Below are positions 9,434 to 20,089 of a stretch of DNA of 64,000 nt, piece after piece. The position numbers and the translations under genes are program-made. The stretch spans positions 102,048,805 through 102,112,804 of the forward strand of contig NC_134541.1 of assembly GCF_050624435.1 (NCBI RefSeq). Direction: 5' to 3'. The stretch is from Tenrec ecaudatus (taxonomy: Eukaryota; Chordata; Mammalia; Afrosoricida; Tenrecidae). Each line of letters starts with the position of its first letter. Positions within the stretch are counted from its first letter, which is position 1. The notes beneath the pieces are model-generated. The model was not told the DNA's origin. It searched no databases and saw only the letters and a program-made list of their open reading frames with translations.

Positions 9434-11327
9434 TTTTAAAAAAAATTTTTATTAGGGGCTCATACAACTCTTATCACAATCCATACATCAGTTGTGTAAA
9501 GCATATCTGTACATTCACTGCCGTCATCATTCTCAAAATATTTGCTCTCCACTTAAGCCCCTGGCATCAGGTCTTCATTATTTCCCCTCCCTCCCCACCC
9601 CTCCTCCCTCATGAGGCCTTGATAATTTATAAATTATTTTGTCATACCTTTCCCTGTCCGATGTCTCCCTTTATCCACTTTTCTGATGTCTTTCCCCCAG
9701 GGAGGAGGTCACATGTAGATCCTTGTAATTGGTTCCCGCTTTCTAACCCACTCTTCCTCTACCCTCCCAGTATCGCCACTCACACCTCTGGTCCTGAAGG
9801 TATCATCCACCCTGGATTCCCTGTGCCTTCAGCTCCTATCTGTACCAGTGTACAACCTCTGGTCTAGCCAGACTTGCAAGGTAGAATTCGGATAATGATA
9901 GTGGGGGTGGGTGCTGGAGGAAACATTTAGGAACTAGGAAAGCTGTATTCTTTCTTCATCAGTGCTACATCACACCCTGACTGACTCATCTCCTCCCCTA
10001 GATTCCTCTGCAAGGGGATCTCCAGTGGCCGACAAATGGGCTTTGGGTCTCCACTCTGCACTTCCCCCTTCATTCACTATGGTAAGATTTTTTTGTTCTG
10101 ATGATGCCTTATACCTGATCCCTTCAACACCTCGTGATTGCACAGGCTGTTGTGCTTCTTCCATGTGGGCTTTGTTGCTTCTGAGCTAGATGGCTGCGTG
10201 TTTACCTTCAAGCCTTTAAGACCCCAGATGCTATCTCTTTTGATAGCCTGGCACCATCAGCTATTTTCGCCACATTTGCTTAAACACCTGTTTGTCCTCA
10301 GCAATCATATCATGGAGGTGTGCACCCAATGATAGGATATTTTGGTTGTTCTTTGATGCCTGATAACTGATCCTTTCAGAACCACGTGATCACACAGGCT
10401 GGTGTGTTCTTCCATGTGAACTTTGTTGCTTCTGAGCTAGATGGCTGCTTGTTTACCTTCAAGCCTTTAAAACCCCAGACGCTATATTTTTTGATAGCCA
10501 GGCACCATCAGCTTTCTTCATCACATTTGCTTATTCACCTGCTTTGTCTTCAGCGGTTGTGTTGGGAGGGTGAGCATCATAGAGTGCCAGTTTAATAGAA
10601 GAAAGTATTCTTGTATTGAGGGAGTACTTGAGTAGAGGCCCAATGTCCTTCCACCACCTTAATACTAAACCTATAAATATAGGCACATAGAACTATTTCC
10701 CCATCCTCATATATATATTTGCATATGCACATGTCTTTGTATAGACTTCTACAAATGCCCTTTGCCTCCAGCTCTTTCCTCTATTTCCTTTGGCTTTCCT
10801 CCTGTCCCACTATCATGCTCCATCCCCACCTGGGTTTCAGCAATACCTCTTCATTACATTACCCTTGATCATGCCCTACCAGGCCTGCCACATCCACCTC
10901 ACCACCAATTTGGATCACTTTTTGTTCCCTTGTCCCTGGGTTTGTTAACACCACTTCCTTTGCCCCCCCTCCCCCTATCCCATTTCCCCCCTGGAACTGT
11001 CAGTCCCATTGTTTTTCCTCCAGCTTGTTCATCCAGCCTATCTTATTTAGACAGACCTGCAGAGTAACATGCACAAAAACAAGACAGAGAAAAAACAAGC
11101 AACAATATACAACAAAACAACAATAAACCATTGACAATAAAATACAACAAGAAAGAAGAGCTTGTAGTTAGTTCAAGGATCATTTGTTGGCCTTTAGGAG
11201 TTTTTTCCAGTCCAGTCTGTTGGAGCACCATGCCCTGACCCCAATGTCTACCTTTAGCATTCCCTGGGGACCTTGCCGCTCCATTCCCTTGCTGTTCCGC
11301 TGCACTCCCCATTGCTTTGCCTTGGTG
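9434..11327 (-). mobile_element. Young L1, 5'-truncated, 3' UTR only
   Basis: Starts with a reversed poly(A) tail and 'ATTAGGGGCTCATACAACTC', then follows the reverse complement of the L1 3' UTR for 1.9 kb. It carries two copies of a roughly 240-base internal repeat ('CTTCCATGTGGGCTTTGTTGC' at about 10157 and a related unit at about 10408). It stops within the segment corresponding to 30290-30310 of the full-length copy and contains no ORF2 sequence. It is inserted in the RTE fragment at 9010-9433. Confidence 0.8.
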
Positions 11328-11411
11328 ATTAACCAGGGATTTCCTCTTATCTGGTACAAGACTACAAGAAAATGAGACAAGGCCAAACAACCTACAATTA
11401 AGTAAATAACA
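11328..11411. other. Short spacer left of the provirus
   Basis: About 80 bases of A-rich sequence without recognised content lie between the L1 fragment and the proviral target duplication. Confidence 0.4.
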
Positions 11412-11417
11412 GATGTA

Positions 11418-12120
11418 TTTGGGGAGAAGAGGTTCCCCAACAAATCATCACAGGTCCGGTAGGCGTAATTACACAGCGATAATAGGTAAAGATTATAGTA
11501 AAGTCATAGCATGAGAGATAGAGAGATTGAATTAATGGAGTAAGACATAATTCATGGTAGCATGCTCATCTCAGCCCCACTTGGTGCTCCTTGTGGCAGG
11601 AGCCTGGCCACGAGAGTAGGAGAAAGTCCCTACTTTATTGCTAACCAAGGGTTATATCTCCTTAGGGAGGCATGATTACAGGTAACCACACGTTACAGAA
11701 AGGGGCAGTACAATAGACATACACATCGTAGGAAGGGGATATATGATAGGCATAAGCGTGACAGGAAGGGGATGAGCTAGGGGTGTGGCCTCAGGAATGG
11801 AAAGGTCTAGGGGTGTACATGTGACAAGATGGGTGGACCCTAGATTCATGATGGCAGCCTAACCTTGATCATCCTTGGGTTGGCTTGACCTCTCTGGGGT
11901 CTCCTACAAGGAAACAGACAACTACTATCCTTTTCAGAAGGGAGTGGGCCCTACTTGTTGTGGGATAAACATCTGCTTGGTCTAGATGACTGACAGCTCT
12001 TAGGGAGAATGATCCCTGATCTACTCCTGATGACCTCCAAGTGTATAGTCATTTGCAAGCAGCTAAGTTTGGCATATATTTGGGGTAGACAACTTGAGAG
12101 AAATTCTTCTGTTTCCCACA
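11418..12120 (-). repeat. 3' LTR of the provirus
   Basis: About 700 bases, similar throughout to 16678-17392. On the minus strand it starts TGTGGGAAACAG, carries a TATA-like GATATAACC and an AATAAAG polyadenylation signal close together (around 11635-11660), and ends at 11418. The terminal CA of the outer end has decayed (plus strand TTTGGGG instead of TGTGGGG). Confidence 0.9.
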
Positions 12121-12133
12121 ATTCCCCCTTTAG
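12121..12133 (-). promoter_or_regulatory. Polypurine tract of the provirus
   Basis: Immediately upstream of the 3' LTR in minus-strand sense the sequence reads CTAAAGGGGGAAT. This is the purine run that primes plus-strand synthesis in retroviruses. Position and composition fit. Confidence 0.75.
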
Positions 12134-12582
12134 TTTTATACATAAAATTCAAAAGAGCCACAGTGGCTACATGGTTATTTTCTATACACTGAAAGCTATC
12201 AAGGCAAAACTCATGATCCAATTAATATAGCCAAGAATTCAGGCTTATAGCAACCATTCTGAATCCAGGCATGGAGGATAAAGTCCGCTTATGCCCATCA
12301 GCTATTAGAGGAAAGTATGAGAGGGGCTGGTTGCCGAGACAGGAAGAAGACAAGCAAATAGGAATGTCTGCTTCTATAGGGAAAATGAATCAACCATGTG
12401 CTCACTCTAAGGCAGCACAGCTTTGTGGGAGATAGTGTGGAAAAGATAGACAACTGCAGGAACACGTACCTGGACTATATCTCCAACTACCAGAGTGGTG
12501 GCCTTCCTGCCATGGAATACTCGTCTTCCAGATTCCCTCCGTACCAGTCAGGGAATAAGTCCCAGTATTATTTCCCTTAGTG

Positions 12583-13000
12583 CTAGTATCCCACATTTCC
12601 CCTCTCTGCATTACATTTAAAATTTAATAGTGTCATGGAGGCAACATGGTCTCTTTTCACATTTCTTAGTTTCCTATAGAAGCGACAGGAGACTGCAAGC
12701 ATCATAATTATGATGATAAACAACACAATCAGACTGGAACTTAAGCTATGTGAAATGCTTTGAGCCCAAGCTTGCAGGTCCAACCCTTCCATGCCATTCA
12801 CCAATTACTTAATCATATCAGAGTCAGGAGATGCCTTTGAATGTCTGTCTTTGAATGTATAGAAAATATCTCTCTTATGCTGATCAACATCTAATGAAAT
12901 GTTTCCCTTAAACCCTTGCAAATGTTTCCTGATCAAATCCCAATCATGCAATGTCTTATTATATGGGTAGGGGGTTATACAAAAAGCAGTTACAGTCCAA
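12583..13000 (-). pseudogene. Betaretroviral env transmembrane subunit, C-terminal remnant
   Basis: A minus-strand frame entering near 12995 has ITPYPYN and DWDLIRKHLQG motifs typical of the membrane-proximal part of ERVK/betaretroviral TM. A stop near 12806 interrupts it. The frame then resumes with a tryptophan-containing stretch, a strongly hydrophobic membrane segment (about 12690-12735, rich in I, L, V and M), a basic RFYRKLRNVKRD anchor and a short tail ending at 12583. In the family this subunit fuses membranes. Here the surface subunit and fusion peptide are absent or unrecognisable, so it is non-functional. Confidence 0.75.
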
Positions 13001-14000
13001 TAACATTATGGCATTAATTGACAAGTCCAAAATCTTGATCTTTCAGCAAAAGAACAGTCTGTAGTAATAGTCCAGTCATTATTGTATAAAATGTTCAGCT
13101 TTGATGAGTCCCAGAGTGTCCCTTAGATAGCATCAGCAACTGAAGAAATATCTCAGCAGTCCGCAGTCGCCATTCTCAGGAATCTGTGAGGTCTTCTTGA
13201 TGGTTTGAATAACTTCAGTAATAGGACAGAGTCAGGTTACACATCAGCTCCCTCCTTTCTTGTGGGTCTTGCTGGCTAAAGAGAAATCCATCTATCTCTT
13301 TTGCCTGTGAAAATATAAACAAATAGCCCCTCTCTTCTGGGTATCAGTAACATGAAAAAAGAATAATGATTAAAATTGGGTAGCTTCTCAATCTTTTCCT
13401 TGTCCATCTTTCTCTGAATGTGGTTGTGTCCTTCTAAAGGGAGTCCATCAGCTTAATTCTGCAGAAACCTAAATGCATAGTCCTTTCTCCAGGTGACAAG
13501 TGGACCTGGATCCCAAATGTGATTTCCATTATCTTGGGATTTCTTAGGATTGTCTTTCTCTAGAGAAGTGAAAATGTGTTTATCTCCCTAATTTTGTTAC
13601 AACCAAAAATTTTTAGTTAAAATGACTAAATGAAATTTGTCACACATAAGATTCCTCTTCTCCCCCTTCTGTTTTACCAATGCAAATGTTAAAGCCCTGC
13701 TGACAATCTCAGTTTGCTTGGTTTTGAACCAGTAAAACTACTAGTTAGATAGCCTTTAATGTTATGTAAATGTTGGCTCCCAGCTCTCAGAGAATTAAGA
13801 GAGCTAAATTGTGAGAACTTCTTCCCGCACTCTGGGTTTGAAAGACTGACAAAATATTTAATAAATTTGTTCAGCTGTTCTTGAACTAATTTACCAAACA
13901 GACAATAAGGTTAGAGTTTCAATTAAGCCGCTTTGCCCTTCAGGCTTCTTACACTCTATGATTTTACAATTTTGCAATCGTCTCTCTTGGTTAACTTCAC
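13001..14000 (-). other. Undetermined proviral interior between pro and env
   Basis: This lies inside the provirus, but no frame matches reverse transcriptase, integrase or env surface protein. It is probably a mix of decayed 3' pol or env sequence and deletion junctions. The deletion that removed pol must lie in or next to this stretch. Confidence 0.45.
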
Positions 14001-14009
14001 TCATTTCTT

Positions 14010-14560
14010 CCAAGCTGGATGTAGGGGAAGTTAATGGGCAGGTATTAGGCCCTCATGAATGCCTTAAGGCAAGAACCCCAGATCCAGAGTTGAAAAACCT
14101 TTTTCCTCCAATTTCTAATTCCATGTAGGGGCGCTGTTGTCTCCCCACAACAGCATTCCAAAAGATCCCATGATTTAAAGGCTGGTCAGACTTGTCAAGT
14201 CCTCTTTCCTGGTAAGTATGAATTTTTGCTCTAGAAATGCAAGGAAGCAAAAATTGGCTTAAGCGATCTTCCTTCTTTATAAACCATGGCATATCAGATT
14301 TTATCACTGCCTTAATTTCTTCATACTCCTGATTCATAATTCCAGCAATCATCTGAACACCTTGAGAATGTAGATTAAACTTTCCTAATAAACATCCTAT
14401 AGTTCTTTTGGGGTAGCGGACCCCAGTTACCACTCTTAATAATTGCTGATTCAATCACAGCTTTTGGCTTTTCCTCACAACTCTGATCAACTCCAGTATC
14501 AATTTGAATTTCTCGAGTACTTAGGTTAAATCTTCCTGACAGAAACTGTATTACTCTTTC
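14010..14560 (-). pseudogene. Betaretroviral pro remnant: dUTPase and protease start
   Basis: Two overlapping frames on the minus strand carry a dUTPase-like order. First is a TIGCLLGKFNLHSQGVQ block, where active dUTPases have an R-S-S motif. Then come GIMNQEY...EIKAVI, and WFIKKEDRLSQFLLP, matching the conserved substrate-site strand. Next is the protease junction with MELEIGGKRF. The protease catalytic triplet expected right after it is lost (reads NSGSG). Betaretroviruses fuse dUTPase to protease in this order. The frame begins by overlapping gag, consistent with the usual -1 frameshift arrangement. Confidence 0.75.
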
Positions 14561-15765
14561 AATAAGAAGCTCCTGCTTTTTAAAATTAGCAAACTGCCAT
14601 GAGGGCTTCTGCACATTTTCTTGGTTAGTCAAACTCACAGCCCTCAGAACAGAGGCTGGGCTTTTGCAAGTTTGATTAGGTCTGGTCTCCAGCTGTGAGG
14701 CTTGGCGATACCTGGGGTTGCTGCCATTCAAAGCTGCTTTTGCTGGGTTAGGCAGAGGCTTTGCCTCCTGAGCTCTGTTGGGCAGGACTTGGATCAAGTT
14801 CCTTCCTCTATTTTCCCGCTGGGAAGCCTTTGCTAAAGGGAATCCTTTACTGTTGAATTTTAAGACACATTGACTTGCCAAATGAGTTCCCTTCCTACAG
14901 CGTGGGCAAAGTTCAGGATCTTTTAAACCGGAATTAGGTGGCCTTGGTCCATGCCCTGATGCAGACTGCAGTTTGCTTTTCATGGCCAGGCCGATCGGCC
15001 TGTGCTGCCTGCACTCTCGAAGATGACCTATCTTCCTAAGGCTACAGCATTTTCTTTTAGGCCTGGTGGAATTTGCCAGGACAGCTGCCATAAGGTTGGC
15101 CTTATACTCATCTGTCCCTACATTCCTGCATATTCTAAAATAATCTAACAGCATGCCCTGCTTCCTATAGGGAACACTGTGAATCCCTTCTGGGTGCTGC
15201 TCGTGAGGCTCCCTGTCTATAACTCTCATGGGATAAACCACTCTAAATTCCAAATCTGCTTCCTGGGCTATGCTCTTCTCTACCTATGAGAGCAAAGGTG
15301 TCTTCTAACACCCTGCCTCTTTGCTTTTCGCTTCCCGAACCTCACCTTCTATGTTAAATCTCTCCACTTGCTTTTCTTTGGATCTCATCTCATCCCTCCT
15401 TCCAGCACTGACTTACTTGACGGTATTGTGATTTCCTACGCTGTACTCTGGTGGTGGCACAGATGCTGAATCTAGTCTGATATCTCCTTCTGATTCAGAC
15501 TTCCATTTCTCGGCTCTGTTTAATATCTTCTTATCTGTCTGACACTCATTCTGCCTGCTTGTCACCTGATTGAAGTCTGTGTAGCTTAGAGGCTTCTGAC
15601 TGCTCTGATGGTTTGTTCCTTTCCTCTCTCAGCCTGCAGCAGCTCCAACACTGCTTTCATCTGTACCCACAGAACCCAGGTCTCCATGGATATGCTCTGT
15701 CTTTTCCTGGGAGCTTTTCTTAACTTAGTGGCTATCTTAGCCCAAATCTCCACATCAAAGGCTCC
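14560..15765 (-). pseudogene. Betaretroviral gag, capsid end and nucleocapsid
   Basis: A 292-codon frame (15253-14375) includes the capsid C-terminal region followed by two nucleocapsid zinc knuckles. The first is damaged: at about 15055-15010 the second cysteine is leucine and the last spacing is short. The second is a canonical C-x2-C-x4-H-x4-C with CPRCRKGTHLASQC at about 14895-14855. A basic, glutamine- and proline-rich tail follows. Upstream (15765-15260) stop-ridden frames continue matrix-like sequence. Nucleocapsid packages the RNA genome in the virus. This copy has an internal insertion and stops. Confidence 0.8.
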
Positions 15766-16310
15766 TGTGTTAGACAGGGTTCTCTAGAGAGATAAAACCA
15801 GATTGCCGATAATTATATATAGATATAGATATATATATAGATATATAACACAAGAAATGAACTGTTAAATTATATACAGATAGATAGATATATAATACAA
15901 GAAATGAACAGTTAAATTATAAAGCAGTACAAATGGCTTAGTACGGCTCATTCCCATGAGAGAGTTGTGAGACACTGGCAGTCTTTCGAGTCTTGAAGAC
16001 TGCCAGGTAGTCAGAGAGCTAGGTTATCCCAGCACAGGCAGCAAACAGCAAGGCAGGTCACCAACGGTCAGCCAGGTCACCAACCGTCAGTCACCAGCTC
16101 CAGAGATGTACATTCCAATTCTCTGGCAAGGCAAGTCTTAAAGGGACCTCAAATTACAGTGACACAGTTTCACAGGTTAGGTGTCCCACAGGTAGTGTAG
16201 CTTACAACTTGAGGCACAGAACAAGCAATGCAGCTGCACACTGGTCCAATGATCAAAGAGCAAGAGATTAAAAAAAGTGAGGCGGAGCCATTTATCTCTC
16301 TGCCCATCAA
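15766..16310 (+). mobile_element. Middle-repetitive element, family B, inserted in gag
   Basis: Starts TGTGTTAGACAGGGTTCTCT and shares this end with the reversed element at 21430-22030. It carries an AGAT/TA-rich microsatellite at 15815-15900. It splits the matrix start (16508-16311) from the rest of gag, so it arrived after the provirus. Its boundaries are approximate and I could not define a target duplication. Confidence 0.6.
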
Positions 16311-16508
16311 TTAATCCCACATGTGTTTATTGGCCAGCCTGGCACAATAAACTATCTCAGTTCCTGCCTCCGGAAAAGAAGGATTAAATTTCTTTATCAA
16401 TTGAAGAAACTTGTTTATTCTCTTATTTGTTACCACTCCATTTTGTTTCTTCAAGAGGTGGCAAAGTGTGATACCACACTCTGTATCATTGCTGTTTGCC
16501 TGACCCAT
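16311..16508 (-). pseudogene. Betaretroviral gag matrix N-terminus
   Basis: Begins with an ATG at 16508 encoding a G at position 2 (the myristoylation site in the family) and contains KFLQLIKKFNPSFPEAGT, which fits the matrix helix and the conserved FPE.GT turn. It is 65 codons long, ending at a stop next to the family B insertion. Matrix targets Gag to the plasma membrane. The start lies about 170 bases downstream of the 5' LTR, as expected. Confidence 0.8.
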
Positions 16509-16657
16509 ATCTCACTCGGACTAAAAACTTCACACTTAAAAAAAAAAACTAAAAAAAACCAAAAACAACCACTTTCCCGATTCACCCTCACTGTCCGATG
16601 AGGCCGTACAATTGTTACACGGGATATAACTCAAAAAAGGTTCTTTTCCTACAAGGC

Positions 16658-16675
16658 CACACATGATGGGTGCCA
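16658..16675 (-). promoter_or_regulatory. Proviral primer-binding site, lysine-tRNA type
   Basis: Two bases inside the 5' LTR, the minus strand reads TGGCACCCATCATGTG. This resembles the 3' end complement of tRNA-Lys(1,2) used by ERVK-type and other betaretroviruses. Differences fall largely at CpG positions, as expected from CpG decay. Confidence 0.75.
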
Positions 16676-16677
16676 TC

Positions 16678-17392
16678 TGTGGGGTGAGGAGGCTCCCCCA
16701 CAAATCATCACAGGTCTGGTAGGCATAATTGCACAACAATTATAAGTAAAGATTATAGTAAAGTCATAGAGAGCATGAGAGATAGAGGAGAAATTGAATT
16801 AATGGAGTCAGAAACAATTCATGGTAGCATGCTCACCTCAGCCCCGCTTGGTGCTCCTCCTGGGGGGAGCCCAGCTGTGAGAGCAGGAGAGCCCCACTTT
16901 ATTGCTAACCAAGGGTTATATCACCTTACAGGGGGGCATGATTATAGGTAACCACACATCACAGGAAGGGGCAGTACAATAGGTATACATATCATAGGAA
17001 GGGGATGTATGATAGGCATAAGTGTGACAGGAAGAGGATGAGCTAGGGGTGTGGCCTTAGGAGTGGGAAGGTCTAGGGTTCTATATGTGACAAGATGGGT
17101 GGACCCTAGATTCATGATGGCAGCCTGACCTTGGTCATCCTTGGGTTGGCTTGACCTCTCTGGGGTCTCCTACAAGGAAACAGACAACTACTATCCTTAT
17201 CAAAAGGCAGTGGGCCCTACTTGTTGTGGGATAAACAGTGGTGTCTGCGTGGTCTAGATGGCTGACACCTCTTAGGGAGAATAATCCCTGATCTATTCCT
17301 GATGACCTCCAAGTGTATAGTCATTCACAAGCAGCTAAGCTTGCCATATATTTGGGGTAGACAACTTGGGAGAAATCCTTCTGTTTCCCACA
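16678..17392 (-). repeat. 5' LTR of the provirus
   Basis: 715 bases with TGT...ACA termini on the plus strand (TGTGGGG at 16678 and CCCACA ending at 17392). It matches the left LTR along its length with scattered differences. TATA-like and AATAAAG signals lie at about 16890-16925 on the minus strand. Confidence 0.9.
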
Positions 17393-17403
17393 GATGTAAA
17401 CAT

Positions 17404-17930
17404 GCTCTGTTAGTCTGGGTTAACTGGAGAAACAAATCCAGAGACACTCATATGTGTGTAAGACAGACTCTTATATCAGAGAGTAATTGTATATTAAGAA
17501 AACATCACAGCCCAGTCCTGATCAAGTACATAATTTAGATATTAGCCCATATGTCCAATATCAGTATATAAATTTCTCTTCAGACTCACACAATACATAT
17601 AATGATACCGAAATCAGGAAGCTCACAGGCCAGAAGGTGGAAAGTCTTGTGGCTCCAGTGGCAGTGGAAGCATCTCACCACTGGCATGCACCTCCACATG
17701 GTTCCTTCAGCTCCAGGACCCTGACTGCCATCAGCATAGCTCCATGTGACTTGTCAACAGAATGTGAAGCAGAGAGTATGTGTCCTGCCTTCAGGGAGGA
17801 AGACAGGAGGAGTTCCCACAATCCGAAGGAGAAGGCCATGCCCACACAGAAGCATTATTGGCTATGACCTGATTGATAGGGCAGAGTCCACCCCTGCACT
17901 CAAGTTGACAGATTATGTAACTGCCACATG
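17404..17930 (+). repeat. Middle-repetitive element, family A, copy 2
   Basis: Longer and better preserved than 5727-6190. It starts TTAGTCTGGGTTAACTGGAG, contains 'CTCACAGGCCAGAAGGTGG' and ends around 'ATTATGTAACTGCCACATGC'. It directly abuts the proviral target duplication, so the provirus integrated at its edge. Confidence 0.65.
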
Positions 17931-17999
17931 CACTTCAACCCCGTATTTTCTGGAATTGTTTTTATCCATCAATACTATTTTCATAATGTTGTTAGGTAT

Positions 18000-18800
18000 T
18001 GTTACGTTGGTCCTGACTCACAGCCACCCCTATTCACAATAGAATGAAACACTGCCTGGTCCTGTGCCGCCCTCACAGTCATGTTTGAGCACGTTGTTGC
18101 AGCCACTGTGTCAATCCACCTTGTTGAAGGTTTTCCTTTTTTAACCCTGACCTTCTTTAGAGACTAGTACTTCTTGATAACAGGTCATTTTTGACAACTT
18201 CCAATATCCCTGTCATACTTACACATACCATATTCTGATTACTAGGATGTTTACAACTGTTTTGCCTTGTTTTAAGTTGTGCACATCAGTAAATGTCCCA
18301 AAATCTTTACTCCATCCATGTCCTTCAGATTGACTCTACTTTGAAGAGGCTCATCCCTGGTTGTTGTTGTTTAATTTCTAACAGTTGTATTTAATTGCAT
18401 ACATATAATTCACATATCACATAGTTCAATAGTTTGATTACATCAAGAAAAGTTGTACAATCATCACCACAATCAGTTTTAGAATGTTTTCTTCATTTTT
18501 AAAAAATGCTTTTATTGGGGGCTCATCCCTGATTTTTTTTCTGAGTGCCTTTCAACCTGGAGGGCTCATCTGGTGGCACTATATCAGAACAATGTTCTGT
18601 TGTTATTCATAAGATTTCGCTGATCAATTTTTTTCCCTGAAGGAGATTATTAGGTCCTTCCAACAAATAATTTGTCTTGGTCTGAAAGATCCACTGAAGC
18701 CTGTGCACTATGGGTGATGCTGCTAGCATTTTAAATACAAGTGGCACAGCTTCCAGCATCACAACCACAAGCAAGTCACCACAATGTGACAAACTAAGAG
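18000..18800 (-). mobile_element. RTE LINE with internal deletion
   Basis: 18000-18200 is the reversed 3' tail ('GTTGTTAGGTATTGTTACG', 'CAGCCACTGTGTCAATCCACC'). After the block ending near 18200 it jumps to sequence from the 5' part and the far 3' unit ('TTTACTCCATCCATGTCCTT', 'GCTTCCAGCATCACAACCAC'). It is interrupted by the L1 piece at 18359-18521. Confidence 0.7.
18359..18521 (-). mobile_element. Old L1 3' end inserted in RTE with 11-bp target duplication
   Basis: Bounded by GCTCATCCCTG on both sides (about 18348-18358 and 18522-18532). The body resembles the reversed 3' end of old L1 ('CATATAATTCACATATCACATAG', 'CATCACCACAATCAGTTTTAGAA' in part). Confidence 0.65.
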
Positions 18801-18816
18801 ATGTGACTGTTCACAC

Positions 18817-19048
18817 TGATACCCAAAACCAAACCAAACCCACTGCCCTTGGATATATGCTGATTCAAAGTTACCCAATAGGACAGAGCTACCCATAGCG
18901 GTGGGGTGTGTGTGTGTGAAGGTTCCAGTGCTGTAATCTCTCTGGAAGTAAACTGCCACGTGCTTCTTCTGCAGAGCAGCTGGTGTATTCAAACCACTGA
19001 CTATTTGGCTAGAAGCTGAGAGTTTAGCCATGCCACCTGGGCTCCTTT
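18817..19048 (-). mobile_element. AfroSINE-like element
   Basis: Reads from 'CCAAACCAAACCCACTGCCC' through 'GAAGTAAACTGCCACGTGCTTC' to 'GCCACCTGGGCTCC', the full reversed layout of an AfroSINE: RTE-like tail, body, then tRNA-like head. It contains a short GT run at about 18907. Confidence 0.7.
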
Positions 19049-19383
19049 TCAAAATAATAGGAAGGTGTTATTTGTGCTTTTATTATTATACGCTCAAGAA
19101 TGATATACACTGTGGAAATGCAGAAGCAAATAAAAGAGTCCAGTTGACTTGTATTTAGTCAGACATTAAGGAAATTTACAAAATACAAGAGAATCTTTTC
19201 ACTGGATTATGTTCATTTATTTTTGAAAAATATAGCTATTTTCTCAAAATAACTATGGAAAAATTATGGATTTATTCTTTTTATTGTCAATAAACTAATA
19301 ACACTTTAAGTGACTCCGTCTGAACTTAGAATGCTAAATATATGTAGATTCAATTCATGTAACAAACGCTTTTGATATTCTTA

Positions 19384-19722
19384 ACCTGTTTCCCAAAAGT
19401 AAGACATCCCCCCCAAATAAGACCCACTTACAATTTTGCCTCTCGCTGAAATACAAGGCATTCCCCTGAATATAAGACCACCCCGAAAATAAGCCCCTCT
19501 GAAGCTACCTGGACTCTGGACCGTGCCCACCGTGCAGCTCACTGTTGACTGCAGGGCAGCCGGAAGAGACAGGAAGTGTGATCTCTTTTAATAAAACAAT
19601 AAACAATAAATGTGTACTGTATTCTTCTTCATGGAAAAATAAGATATCACCTGAAAATAAGACCTAGCATATCTTTGGGAGCAAAATTGATATAAGACAC
19701 TGTCTTATTTTCAGGGAAACGG
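19384..19722. mobile_element. MITE with 'AAATAAGAC' termini, TA-flanked
   Basis: Terminal inverted repeats are 'CTGTTTCCC...AAGTAAGAC' on the left and 'GTCTTATTTTCAGGGAAACGG' on the right (partly matched), flanked by TA at 19382-19383 and 19723-19724. The interior has no ORF and ends with repeated AATAAGACCTAG-type blocks. TA flanks suggest a Tc1/mariner or pogo relative. Similar elements are known to me as patchily distributed in vertebrates. Confidence 0.65.
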
Positions 19723-20089
19723 TAGTACTATTAAAGGAGCCTGGAGACAAAGCAAATGGAAACACTATCACCACCAACCCAGGCTAGACTAAGAATTCTG
19801 AGATGAACAAAGGGAATTTTAAGGGGTGAGAACCAAGCTGGAACCTGCATATTAGATTGTGTACAGGGACAGTAGATCATTCAATGAGACACCATTTTAA
19901 AATAATTGAAGGCATATGTGAGTATAGGTTTAAACATATTACTATTGTGATTCCAGTTTATATGTGCACGAGTTTATTCCAAACAAAACACTCTTAAATG
20001 TATCACTATGATCAGTAGATGGCTGCAGGCAATTTTTCTCAGTAACATTTATCTTAAGCTCATTGGGGTGCATGTAAAAAAAGAATACT

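Larger units (their letters stand above)
11412..17398 (-). mobile_element. Class II (ERVK/betaretrovirus-like) provirus with 6-bp target duplication
   Basis: Two LTRs in minus orientation (11418-12120 and 16678-17392) enclose about 4.5 kb of internal DNA. The whole is bracketed by GATGTA at 11412-11417 and 17393-17398, the 6-bp duplication usual for betaretroviral integrases. In minus-strand order the internal part holds a primer-binding site, gag matrix start, an inserted middle repeat, gag nucleocapsid, pro with dUTPase and protease, and the C-terminal part of transmembrane env. No reverse transcriptase or integrase frame was seen between pro (about 14000) and env (about 13000), so pol and most of env appear deleted. 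All genes carry stops or frameshifts. The LTRs differ by scattered substitutions and small indels, so this is an old fossil. Confidence 0.9.

Noticed and set aside
9169..9867. 232-codon plus-strand frame
   Set aside because: It crosses the junction of a reversed RTE fragment and a reversed L1 3' UTR, so it is antisense to both and cannot be a real gene.
11418..17392. Replication-competent retrovirus
   Set aside because: Polymerase and most of env are absent, the protease catalytic triplet is lost, gag is split by an insertion, and stops occur in every gene remnant.
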